Positions 24,069 through 32,187 of a stretch of 64,000 bases of DNA are shown in pieces; positions within the stretch are counted from its first letter, which is position 1; each line of letters opens with the position of its first letter. A program made the translations under genes and the position numbers. Under the pieces are notes generated by a model that was given only the letters and a program-made list of their open reading frames with translations, was not told where the DNA came from and did no database searches. Origin of the DNA: a virus. The DNA lies in the IMG/VR virus record IMGVR_UViG_3300020200_000014, positions 21,059 through 85,058 of that record, one strand, 5' to 3'.

Positions 24069-27026
24069 ATGCGTACAAAATCTTTTTCTGATTATATCTC
24101 AAAAGAATGGGATGTTTGGAGATTTACAAAGCTGCAAGAGGCTAGAGAAAAGCTTACAGAGAACAAAGAAGGTTCTCCAATGGCTTATGCTGGCAATCAA
24201 TCTAAAGCTCCTTTGCTTTGGACTGAGGATGATATGAAGTTTTTGTCACAATTTCCAGTGTCTTTGTGGTCCCAAGCTTTACAATGGAGATATAATGAAG
24301 GTTTAATTCAAGTATCAAAACTTAGAGAAGAAGACCCTAATGGAAAAAAAGGTAGTTATGATTCTATCCCTGATGAAATTCCAGAAATTACTTTAAGAGG
24401 AATGGGCGGCAAGAAATATAAATTCTACAATGTTTATACTGGTTTTAAACAGTTAATGCAGATGTTAGAAAAGCCTATAAAATATAGAAAAAGTCATAAC
24501 CCAATGGGATATTACAAGGACAATCCAGAAGGTCCAGGTATTGAAGACATAGACCCATTCGAAACTAATCCAGAAAGTGAGAAGCATAGAAGCAAATATT
24601 CTGGAGGTTTACACGATTACGATCTTTCTCATCCAATAGAAGTTTCAGATGAGTATATTGATTCTATTCCTGATGAAGATATTGTAGTTCCAAAAGGGAA
24701 AGAAAGGACTCCGCAAAATATAGAAAAAGCAAGAGACAAGATGAAAAAAGATAGGTATAATTCTTTCCAAGGGATGGCAGTCTTAAGGCCAGTTGTTGCT
24801 TCAAAACTACTTGCCAATTGGTTAAAAGCACAAGGTTTAGGATTATTAGGGGAAGTTCCTAATCAAGTAAAAGACCCTATAACTGGTCAAACTGTAGCAA
24901 CAAAGCAAGTAAATCCAGATGCTGTTGATAAAAGATTGAAACTAAGAGTGGGAGAGGACGACAATAAAAGCTTTAATCACGGCCCTTCAGCAATTGGTGG
25001 TAAGCGTGTACCCATTAATCTTCCTGCTTTTGAAAGAAAAATAAATTATGTCGAGGTTTCAAAAGATGGCAAGGAAAAGCAGGTTACAAAAAATGTACTA
25101 ATGCCATATTTGAAGCCAGGCGTAATATTGCCGAGAATTTTTGATTTATCATTAGATCAAAAATATATTCTAGCAACAAGAAACAAGGAATTCGTTGACA
25201 ATTATGAAAAACTTTGTCCCCAGCTTGGGCCATTAACTCCTGGAAATTGGAGTCATATATATCAAACTTGTACAGCAGCAAAAAGGGCGGCTCAGGTCAA
25301 TGAGTTATCTAAATTGCTAACAAATTATGATATTCTAACTCCCGAACAGGTTGATCATTTAAAGAAAAATCAAAGAGACTTATATCATGTGGCTTCTTCT
25401 GAATTTGCTGGTTCTAAAGACCCTTGGAGCAAAGCAGGTGGATTTTATCCTATTGGCTGGTCAACGAATAAAGGAAAAAGAAAGATTGTTCCTGCCGATA
25501 TGGAACAAGATCAATTAAGAACAGCAATCGATAAGCACTGGCAAGAATTATTTGATTTGTCTTTTAAACAAATCGGTTATTTTATAAGTTGGGCTAGAAA
25601 AAGCAATGAATTACCAAAGGCTGTAGTAGACATGTTGGAAAGAATTCATCCTGATTTGGCTAATGTTGCAGCAGCTTTACTTGGTTTAAATTTAAATCAT
25701 CCACGTTTAGGTGTTTATGACCCTGAATCGGGTTTAACCAATGTAAAGGGTGAAGACTCTGATTTGAAACAAGACAGAGCTAATTATGTGATGAATTTAA
25801 CAAGGGATTTATCGCAAGCAGCTTTTGGTGATTTGCCGGGACGTAGACAAAGAGAAAAAGGTGGTGCCAAAACAGTAAGTGCGAGTTCAGGAGACGCAGA
25901 AAAAGGTAGTCTGTCTGATATTATCTCTACTGATGCTGGTATTTCTGGTAATTCTGGTTGGGATACTCGTAGAACATGGCTTAATCCAAAGACTGAACCT
26001 ATTATTGATCCTTCTGGAAACGTTACTTATCAACCTACCAGAATGATTTGGAATGTTCCACAAATTAACCACAAAATTGACGCATACTTCAAAACAAAGA
26101 GAAATTTGATTGCGTCACGATTAGGTGATGATTTTGCTCAAATGGTTGATAATACAAGAGATAAGCTAAAGACTGAAGTTGCTGCAATGAATGAATTAAT
26201 GAGCAAAGCAACAAAAGAGCTTGAATCACAAGGTTTTAGTGGAGAGAAACTTGAAGACAAAGCAAGAGAAATGGCCATGTCACAATTGTCAGATAAATTA
26301 AAGGAACTAAGACCTGACCTTTACAGCAAATCTTCTTCCTCTGAAATGGAAGACATTGCACGAAAGTTTAAAGACTTCAATAAATCTAATTTTAGTGCAG
26401 AAGTAAAGGGCAAAGAAGATGAAGTAATGATGAGCTTCTTTGATTCTTTATTGAATGGCGAATCTGTGCCTATGCCTTATTATGACGAAAATACGGGTGA
26501 ATTTAGCAAAACAGAGCAAGCATTTTCATTAGATCAGTTAATGAAGAGTGGTGTGAACAGTGCCAAGTCAGTATTGCAGTTCATATTTAAACTTTGGAGC
26601 GAAGAAGGTGCAGAAGAATATGCTGTACCTATGACAATGGCTGTTAGCAAGAAAATGGGACAGAATATATCTGAAAATGATGCGATACAGCAAGTTGTAA
26701 CAGCTTCGCAACAGATGGAAAGGCCGATTAAGCCTAATCAAAAACCTACCCAAACTGCTGCCGCTCCTCAACCAACTGCACAACCAATGAAACAAGCTGC
26801 AAGTGATATTAGCAGTGTTGTACAAGATTTGCCAAATAACTATATGAAAATTTGGAATATGAAGGATAAGTTCGCTGACCCAATGGCAAAACAACTGTTG
26901 CAGGTCTATTTTGACAAGTTGATTAAGCAAATACAGGGTATGGCGGCTCAACAGCAAGAAATACCAGATAACTTATTAGCTGCACTTAAGGTAGTTGGAC
27001 AAGTGTTGAAAGGAAAACCTATATGA
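24069..27026 (+). CDS. Very large tagged protein, candidate internal virion protein
   Basis: A 985-residue protein starting MRTKSFSDYISKEW, then FTKLQEAREKL: LQE followed by A (about residue 24) fits the T4 prohead-protease rule. The body is mostly charged helices with no enzyme motif I recognise. It has a Gln/Pro/Ala low-complexity linker (about 895-925, PTQTAAAPQPTAQPMKQAA) before a last helical domain. Length, tag, late-promoter box and position beside structural genes suggest a protein packaged in the head or injected with DNA. Its stop overlaps the start of the next tagged gene (ATGATGA). Confidence 0.6.
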   Translation: MRTKSFSDYISKEWDVWRFTKLQEAREKLTENKEGSPMAYAGNQSKAPLLWTEDDMKFLSQFPVSLWSQALQWRYNEGLIQVSKLREEDPNGKKGSYDSIPDEIPEITLRGMGGKKYKFYNVYTGFKQLMQMLEKPIKYRKSHNPMGYYKDNPEGPGIEDIDPFETNPESEKHRSKYSGGLHDYDLSHPIEVSDEYIDSIPDEDIVVPKGKERTPQNIEKARDKMKKDRYNSFQGMAVLRPVVASKLLANWLKAQGLGLLGEVPNQVKDPITGQTVATKQVNPDAVDKRLKLRVGEDDNKSFNHGPSAIGGKRVPINLPAFERKINYVEVSKDGKEKQVTKNVLMPYLKPGVILPRIFDLSLDQKYILATRNKEFVDNYEKLCPQLGPLTPGNWSHIYQTCTAAKRAAQVNELSKLLTNYDILTPEQVDHLKKNQRDLYHVASSEFAGSKDPWSKAGGFYPIGWSTNKGKRKIVPADMEQDQLRTAIDKHWQELFDLSFKQIGYFISWARKSNELPKAVVDMLERIHPDLANVAAALLGLNLNHPRLGVYDPESGLTNVKGEDSDLKQDRANYVMNLTRDLSQAAFGDLPGRRQREKGGAKTVSASSGDAEKGSLSDIISTDAGISGNSGWDTRRTWLNPKTEPIIDPSGNVTYQPTRMIWNVPQINHKIDAYFKTKRNLIASRLGDDFAQMVDNTRDKLKTEVAAMNELMSKATKELESQGFSGEKLEDKAREMAMSQLSDKLKELRPDLYSKSSSSEMEDIARKFKDFNKSNFSAEVKGKEDEVMMSFFDSLLNGESVPMPYYDENTGEFSKTEQAFSLDQLMKSGVNSAKSVLQFIFKLWSEEGAEEYAVPMTMAVSKKMGQNISENDAIQQVVTASQQMERPIKPNQKPTQTAAAPQPTAQPMKQAASDISSVVQDLPNNYMKIWNMKDKFADPMAKQLLQVYFDKLIKQIQGMAAQQQEIPDNLLAALKVVGQVLKGKPI

Positions 27027-27178
27027 TGACATTTAAAGAATGGGTAGAAAAAAAATTAAAAGAAATGGCTGGAACTGGCGCTATAGTAAGTAGTTGCAAA
27101 GGTGATAAAGATTTTCAAGTTTTTGGAGCGTGCAGTGATATTAAAAAAAATCAAAAAAATAAAATGGGCAAAAAGTGA
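27023..27178 (+). CDS. 51-residue tagged protein
   Basis: The ATG at 27023 (or 27026) overlaps the stop of the upstream gene. The product begins MMTFKEWVEKKLKEMAGTGA, the shared tag with LKE as a possible cleavage site, then KDFQVFGACSD and a Lys-rich end. It may be complete, or its tail may have been altered by the LAGLIDADG gene that begins inside its 3' end. Confidence 0.55.
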   Translation: MMTFKEWVEKKLKEMAGTGAIVSSCKGDKDFQVFGACSDIKKNQKNKMGKK

Positions 27179-28013
27179 AGATAAAATACTTAAAAATAAT
27201 TTTGGCAAAATGTCTCGCAAAGAAATAATAAAAAAATTGCCTAATAGAACTGTTTGCGCAATATCTTATCGAGCTAAAGTTATTGGATGTGAAAAATATT
27301 CCCATGAAAAAAGAGGATTTTTAACAAGAGGCAAAAATAGGAAATATAATATAGATTTTAATTTTTTCGAAAAAATTAACGAAATAAATTCATATTGGGC
27401 AGGTTTCATTGCTGCTGATGGTTGTATTAAAACTAAAAGAAGAGAAATTGTAATAGGAATAAGTGAAAAAGACAAAAAACATTTAGAATTATTTTCTATT
27501 TATTTAAAATACAACGGTTCATTGATTAAAGTGCCTAAAAAAAAATCAAAAGCAATCAACGGAAAGCCTATAAATTCTGGACCATCTGTGAGAATGGAAT
27601 TGTATGGGGTCGAACGTCTTATAAATGGACTGAAAAAAAATTTCAACATAGAAGATAGAAAATCCTTAATTCTAAAACCTCCTGTAAATTTAAAAATTAA
27701 ATATGCTTTGTGTTATATAGCTGGGTATCTTGATGGAGATGGGCATATCCATAAATATAAAAACAAAAATAACAAATATAGCGTTGGATTCATAGGAACT
27801 TTTGAAGTATTAAATTGGATAAAATCAACACTCGATATAATTGCACCTAATGAAGAAGGACAACACAAAGGTAAAGAGGCTAAAGTATTTACAAAAGGCA
27901 AGTATCCCAGATATCTTATAGGAGGCAAAAGAGTTTTCAAATTGGCAAGAAAAATAAACAAGCTAAAATTACCATTATTAAAAAGAAAATGGGGGAAAAT
28001 ATTAACATCTTAG
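27135..28013 (+). CDS. LAGLIDADG homing endonuclease
   Basis: About 292 residues from the GTG at 27135, which has TTTGGAG six bases upstream; an in-frame GTG at 27102 is less likely. The N-terminus is a Myb/SANT-like helix-turn-helix (KWAKSEDKILKNNFG, RTVCAISYRAKVIGC). Two LAGLIDADG helices follow, SYWAGFIAADGCI (about residue 85) and CYIAGYLDGDGHI (about 195), each with the catalytic acidic residue. So it is a monomeric double-motif enzyme. It overlaps the genes on both sides, as expected for a free-standing homing gene that landed in an operon. Confidence 0.85.
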   Translation: MILKKIKKIKWAKSEDKILKNNFGKMSRKEIIKKLPNRTVCAISYRAKVIGCEKYSHEKRGFLTRGKNRKYNIDFNFFEKINEINSYWAGFIAADGCIKTKRREIVIGISEKDKKHLELFSIYLKYNGSLIKVPKKKSKAINGKPINSGPSVRMELYGVERLINGLKKNFNIEDRKSLILKPPVNLKIKYALCYIAGYLDGDGHIHKYKNKNNKYSVGFIGTFEVLNWIKSTLDIIAPNEEGQHKGKEAKVFTKGKYPRYLIGGKRVFKLARKINKLKLPLLKRKWGKILTS

Positions 28014-28270
28014 ATTATGTACAAAAGGGAGTTGCCCTTAAGAAATTTGCATATCAGTTACTTGAACAAAAGTATGGTACGCATCAAGAATTACTTGACA
28101 GAGTTAGTCATTATTTAGTTACAGACAAGGATGTAGAAGGTTTTACTAAATTACTAGCTGATGCATATGAAGTTGGTTATATGAAAGCTGTGAATGACTA
28201 TCAGGATCAATTAGCCAAGTTAAATATTAAAGTGAAAATTAATCAGAAAAATCTGGGTGGTAATCAGTAA
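27989..28270 (+). CDS. Small helical phage protein
   Basis: A 93-residue protein starting inside the 3' end of the endonuclease gene. Its core (VALKKFAYQLLEQKYGTHQELLDRVSHYL and KLLADAYEVGYMKAV) is amphipathic helix. The first ten residues are encoded in the region shared with the endonuclease, and no good ribosome site precedes the ATG, so the native N-terminus may have been replaced when the mobile gene inserted. Function unknown. Confidence 0.55.
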   Translation: MGENINILDYVQKGVALKKFAYQLLEQKYGTHQELLDRVSHYLVTDKDVEGFTKLLADAYEVGYMKAVNDYQDQLAKLNIKVKINQKNLGGNQ

Positions 28271-28766
28271 TTGTAGCATAGACAAGATAACCATTATTTT
28301 CCGGTTTGGTTTCTTGTACTCTCCACCATTGCGTTTCTTGATTTCTTGGATAAATTATTGATCCTTCTGATACTGCTTTTGTATTACACCATAAAATTAT
28401 ATAAACTTCCTTTGTTTCCCGTATAACACCTGGAAACTTAAATTTTTTGCCATATCTAATTTTTTTGTGCATATCTTGTGTAAGTCCATCTTTATATTCC
28501 TTGAAACTAGCAGGAAGACACCATATTTCTGTAGAATTTGGTATAAATTGTGTTTTTGTTACCACTTCTACTATTTCTTCTTTTATTTCTTTAGGTTCTT
28601 CCTTTCGTATCGGACTGATTGGTTTTGGCCTAATTTTAGGGTCTTTTTCAAATATGAGATTGCCTACCTTGTTATGTAAAATAAATTTACCCCAAAAAGT
28701 TTGCTCTGACATTAATGGATTTGGCCCAGATAATTTAAAATCTGTACCGTCTTTATTCTTTAGCAT
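28239..28766 (-). CDS. Hypothetical protein
   Basis: I use the ATG at 28766, 11 bases after GGAG; an upstream ATG at 28787 is possible. About 175 residues with a charged Pro/Lys/Glu linker (KIRPKPISPIRKEEPKEIKEE) joining a short N-terminal part to a beta-rich C-terminal domain with several Trp (ETQWWRVQET). It converges with the 27989 gene (32-base overlap) and overlaps the upstream HNH gene by 7 bases. No family recognised. Confidence 0.5.
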   Translation of the reverse strand: MLKNKDGTDFKLSGPNPLMSEQTFWGKFILHNKVGNLIFEKDPKIRPKPISPIRKEEPKEIKEEIVEVVTKTQFIPNSTEIWCLPASFKEYKDGLTQDMHKKIRYGKKFKFPGVIRETKEVYIILWCNTKAVSEGSIIYPRNQETQWWRVQETKPENNGYLVYATITDYHPDFSD

Positions 28767-29902
28767 GATTTTATTAACTCCATGCAATTTTTAGAAGGCT
28801 TGTTATTCTGAGATACGCTGTCGCAAATTTCTATAAATTTATCATGTGATAGAAAGTTTTTCATTATATTAATATCTTTGTGTACCCATTGGACATTTCC
28901 TTTTATGTATCCTTTATTTGAATCGATTCGATCTAAACTAGCAGTATGATTTTTGCTATATCCTTTGGAAGTGAACAACAAAGGAATTCCAGTATAATTA
29001 CATCTATTTTGTTGAGAAAGCAATAATTCATATGCATATTTAATGTTAATGTTGAATTTAATATTTTTTCTATTAAGTCTTTCAGGCTGACCTTTACTTG
29101 AATTATTTTTAATTCTATTCCAAAATGAAATAGATATATTTCCTTGTCTCTCAAATAATGGCAAATTTTTATTATAATTTGAAACTAAAAAACACAAATC
29201 AATAAAATATTGTTCATCAAATGTAAACTTACATCTATTTACAAATTTGTGTATCCATTGAATATTACCTTCGATATAGTCTTTAGAAGAATCTATCCTG
29301 TCTAAACTTGCGGTAATTTCTTTATAGTCAGGCCAATTTTTATCTATAACTAAGTCCCAATTTGTTAAAGTACATTTTGCATTTTGAGATTCATATAATT
29401 CATAAGCATATTGCATAGAAATATTGAATTTAATATTTCTATTTTTTGCATTATGTTTAATTGCATTCCATAAACTTCCACTTAATTTACCAATACCTTT
29501 CCAAGCTCCATTATACTTACCTTGGCAATAATATTTGCATCCTTTATGATGAATTCTATTTTTTAGTATTAATTTTGCTGAGACTTCTCCCACCCATCCA
29601 CATTTACAGCTTGCTTTAATTCTCCATTTATTTTCTTTTCTTGAAATGTCGTAATAAGGCTCAGATTCTACTGTAAGAAACCCAAAAATATCTCCTTTTA
29701 ATAATTTGGGTTTTTTGCGTCTACAAACTATACATTTTTGTATGCCTCTCATTATATTGCTTAAGTCCAAGACGCCAATGGTTCTACATTTACATTCACA
29801 AACAACATACCACTTGCCTTTAAGTTCAAATTCACAACCTAATATTTTAAATCCATTCGAATAATCTCCTGGTTTTGTATATTTAAATCTAGTTTTTATC
29901 AT
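28760..29902 (-). CDS. Homing endonuclease with two tandem HNH-like units
   Basis: About 380 residues from ATG 29902. The N-terminal 130 residues contain Cys pairs (CECKC, CIVCRRKK, CKCGW, GCKYYC), zinc ribbons for DNA reading. Two similar catalytic units follow: TASLDRIDSSKDYIEGNIQW near residue 210 and TASLDRIDSNKGYIKGNVQW near 330, each preceded by a NIKFNI-AYELYxSQ block. The internal duplication is clear at protein level. Either half could be active, giving a pseudo-dimeric enzyme. It sits on the strand opposite the virion genes. Confidence 0.78.
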   Translation of the reverse strand: MIKTRFKYTKPGDYSNGFKILGCEFELKGKWYVVCECKCRTIGVLDLSNIMRGIQKCIVCRRKKPKLLKGDIFGFLTVESEPYYDISRKENKWRIKASCKCGWVGEVSAKLILKNRIHHKGCKYYCQGKYNGAWKGIGKLSGSLWNAIKHNAKNRNIKFNISMQYAYELYESQNAKCTLTNWDLVIDKNWPDYKEITASLDRIDSSKDYIEGNIQWIHKFVNRCKFTFDEQYFIDLCFLVSNYNKNLPLFERQGNISISFWNRIKNNSSKGQPERLNRKNIKFNINIKYAYELLLSQQNRCNYTGIPLLFTSKGYSKNHTASLDRIDSNKGYIKGNVQWVHKDINIMKNFLSHDKFIEICDSVSQNNKPSKNCMELIKSC

Positions 29903-29932
29903 ATTGTTGCAATATAACAAATAAATACAAAT

Positions 29933-30496
29933 ATGTCAATAAAAAACTGTGATGGAACAATGTATAAAGTTAACGGTTCAATGACTTCTTTTGATCCTTT
30001 TTCACAAGAGCAAGAACTTTTTAACCAATGGGATGCAGAAATAATACAATTCGGAGGATCGCCTATATTTTATTATGAATTGCTAATTCAACGTAATACA
30101 ATTGACCCGTTATTAAGGGAAGATAGGGGCAAGATATATTCAATCGATCCAGTATGTCTTTATACAATTTACGATCCAGTTCCGTCTCAAAATTATATGA
30201 ATATGTATGGCATGGATAGCCCTGACGATATTAAATTTGAACTTAATTATAGACAAGTGCTTAAGAAATTGGGGCATCCTCCAAAAATTGGTTCAAGATT
30301 GTTTACTCCTCATAAAAGAGAAAATTGGGAAATTATTCAAAGATCATTAGGCGATTTTAAGTTTTGGAATGAAGGTTTGACATTAATTCTTATTTGTCAG
30401 AGATTTCAGGAAAGCACAACATCTAATGATGGCAATGCTACACAATCTGTGCCTAAATATACAATTAATGGAAGTGAATTATTTACTCCTCCTTAG
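29933..30496 (+). CDS. Neck protein, gp14-like (tentative)
   Basis: A 187-residue protein: ELFNQWDAEIIQFGGSPIFYYELLIQ, DPLLREDRGKIYSIDP, YGMDSPDDIKFELNYRQ, then RLFTPHKRENWEIIQRSLGDF. The order (acidic helix, early-gene-like ED, then an aspect of a small barrel and an RxFxP block) matches neck protein gp14 of T4-like phages. Its place immediately upstream of the sheath-completion, sheath and tube genes supports this. It converges with a minus-strand gene by 18 bases. Confidence 0.55.
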   Translation: MSIKNCDGTMYKVNGSMTSFDPFSQEQELFNQWDAEIIQFGGSPIFYYELLIQRNTIDPLLREDRGKIYSIDPVCLYTIYDPVPSQNYMNMYGMDSPDDIKFELNYRQVLKKLGHPPKIGSRLFTPHKRENWEIIQRSLGDFKFWNEGLTLILICQRFQESTTSNDGNATQSVPKYTINGSELFTPP

Positions 30497-31252
30497 GAAG
30501 ATAGTCTTTTTTTTCTTAAGATGTTTATCTAGTTCTTTTTTGTTGGAAACACGACTTAGAACTTTATATTTGTCATCAAACATATTGCCTTTATGATCTT
30601 TCCAGGATTTTTCAGCAAATTTGCCTATATTTGCTTCTAATTCGCTTCTTTCTTTTGCTTCCTGTTCTGTCATTTCTTTGATTTTATATTCAATTTTTTT
30701 GGGCACTATAAGAATTTGTGCATAAGGATTGTTTTTCTTAAATATATGGGTTTGTCCAGGAGCAGGTATTTTAAACACTATAAAAAATATTTTGGGCCAC
30801 CATTCAGTTTGCAAATGTCCTGGAACAACACACGGCACTGACCATGTTTGATCTGTAAAATAGCTTGGATGTGGTTCTAATCTTAAAACATATCCAGGTG
30901 GGACTTTTATATCTAAACATGAAGTAAAGCCATAAAAGCCAGGTGCAAAATTATCAAAAGGAGGCCATGCGTGACTTCCTGGCCTTTCTTTTTCCCAATC
31001 ACCTTGCACTTTGGCCAATCCATTTTCATTAATTATGTGACATTCTGTATCAAAAGGATATAAAAGTTCAAGTGCATATGTAGCACCATCTACGAAAGGA
31101 GGGCAATACCAAGGTTGAGGTTTATCGCCATCTTTATGTTCATTATCTTCACCTGCCCAACCTGGAATCTTTAATTTAATAGGTTGTGGTGGTAAATACT
31201 TATACCAACCTCTATAAGTAATTTCAATTTCCACATTAATATAATAGTACAA
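30479..31252 (-). CDS. DUF6065-like beta-rich protein (tentative)
   Basis: A 257-residue protein from TTG 31252 (alternative GTG 31234). It contains AYxLxLLYPFDTECHI, a GFTSCLDIKVPPGYVLRLEPHP block, and LQTEWWPKIFFIVFKIPAPGQ followed by PYAQILIVP. This pattern resembles DUF6065-type proteins, which look like small cupin or double-barrel folds with unknown function. The C-terminal 60 residues are a charged helix. It stands alone on the minus strand inside the tail operon and could be a modifying enzyme rather than a structural part. Confidence 0.5.
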   Translation of the reverse strand: MYYYINVEIEITYRGWYKYLPPQPIKLKIPGWAGEDNEHKDGDKPQPWYCPPFVDGATYALELLYPFDTECHIINENGLAKVQGDWEKERPGSHAWPPFDNFAPGFYGFTSCLDIKVPPGYVLRLEPHPSYFTDQTWSVPCVVPGHLQTEWWPKIFFIVFKIPAPGQTHIFKKNNPYAQILIVPKKIEYKIKEMTEQEAKERSELEANIGKFAEKSWKDHKGNMFDDKYKVLSRVSNKKELDKHLKKKKTIFLRRSK

Positions 31253-31263
31253 AGGAAAACCTT

Positions 31264-32187
31264 ATGACCAATATGAAAGATGTAAACAATGAAAAGTCAT
31301 TGAACGACTGCATTGCTCCCATACAAACTAATTCTGACAATATTGATCCAGTTCCACAACGTTGTGCTGATGATTGTTGGCCTAATCAAAAGAGAGTGGC
31401 AGAAACACCGGAGCAGGCATGGGAAGCACAACCTAGTTTAAATAAACTTGGGATAGGGCAACAGGGCAATTGTGACCCTTTCATGACTGGTCAATCAATA
31501 AATGATTTAGATACACCTAGCAGGGAAATGCTTTATCGTACTTCTAACGCTTTGAGGGGTGCTGACGAAGCCATATGGGATTTGTTTAGAAATATTTATG
31601 TTAAAGACGAAAATGGCAAAGCCCATTTAGTACCTATTTTGCATGCATCTCAAGAACGTGCTGTAGAGGCTATATTGCAGGATAACGTTAGGAAGGACGA
31701 TTCTTTGGTGGTTGACAGAATTAGACTTCCTATTATGGCATTTTGGGCTAATGGTTATGCACCTGCAAGGGAAAGGTTCATGTATCAATGGGCTTATAGT
31801 ACAGACCCAGGTATTGGTTTTACTATAAGGGAGAAGTTTGAGGAAGACACGGTATTTGGGGCTACAGTTGGTGTGCCAATAGATATAAATTATACTTTAT
31901 ATGTTTGGACCAAATATATCTACGATGCCCAACAGATTCTAGAAGCTGTGCGATTAAAATTTTCACCAGTTGCATACCTAAGAATAAGGGGGGTTTGGTG
32001 GGAGGTAATAGTTACTTTGGATAGCATAGGCAACAATATCGATGTTGAGCCTGGTAATGAAAAGCCAAGAGTAATTAAATATGAATTCAAAATGACAGCG
32101 CAGTCTTACATTCCTCAACCATTGTTAAGAGTTAAAGGTAGAGCAGCGTTGCCAGATTGCGAAGCGTCTCCTTGCCCAGAAGTTTAA
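31264..32187 (+). CDS. Tail sheath stabiliser/completion protein, gp15-like
   Basis: A 307-residue protein with AAAGGAAAACCTT before its ATG. After a disordered N-terminus it has LFRNIYVKDENGKAHLVPIL, a RLPIMAFWANGYAPARERF block, VPIDINYTLYVWTKYIYDAQQILEAVRLKFSP and a C-terminal strand. This is the gp15 arrangement (vPv, scYi, vDiwtsNtdq-like, lFnP). The protein caps the tail sheath and tube before head joining. Its stop overlaps the start of the sheath gene (TAATG). Confidence 0.65.
   Translation: MTNMKDVNNEKSLNDCIAPIQTNSDNIDPVPQRCADDCWPNQKRVAETPEQAWEAQPSLNKLGIGQQGNCDPFMTGQSINDLDTPSREMLYRTSNALRGADEAIWDLFRNIYVKDENGKAHLVPILHASQERAVEAILQDNVRKDDSLVVDRIRLPIMAFWANGYAPARERFMYQWAYSTDPGIGFTIREKFEEDTVFGATVGVPIDINYTLYVWTKYIYDAQQILEAVRLKFSPVAYLRIRGVWWEVIVTLDSIGNNIDVEPGNEKPRVIKYEFKMTAQSYIPQPLLRVKGRAALPDCEASPCPEV

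Noticed and set aside
28447-28794. Plus-strand frame of about 115 codons
   Set aside because: It is the complement of a minus-strand gene with a ribosome site and linker composition; the product is Cys/Phe/Ser-rich noise.
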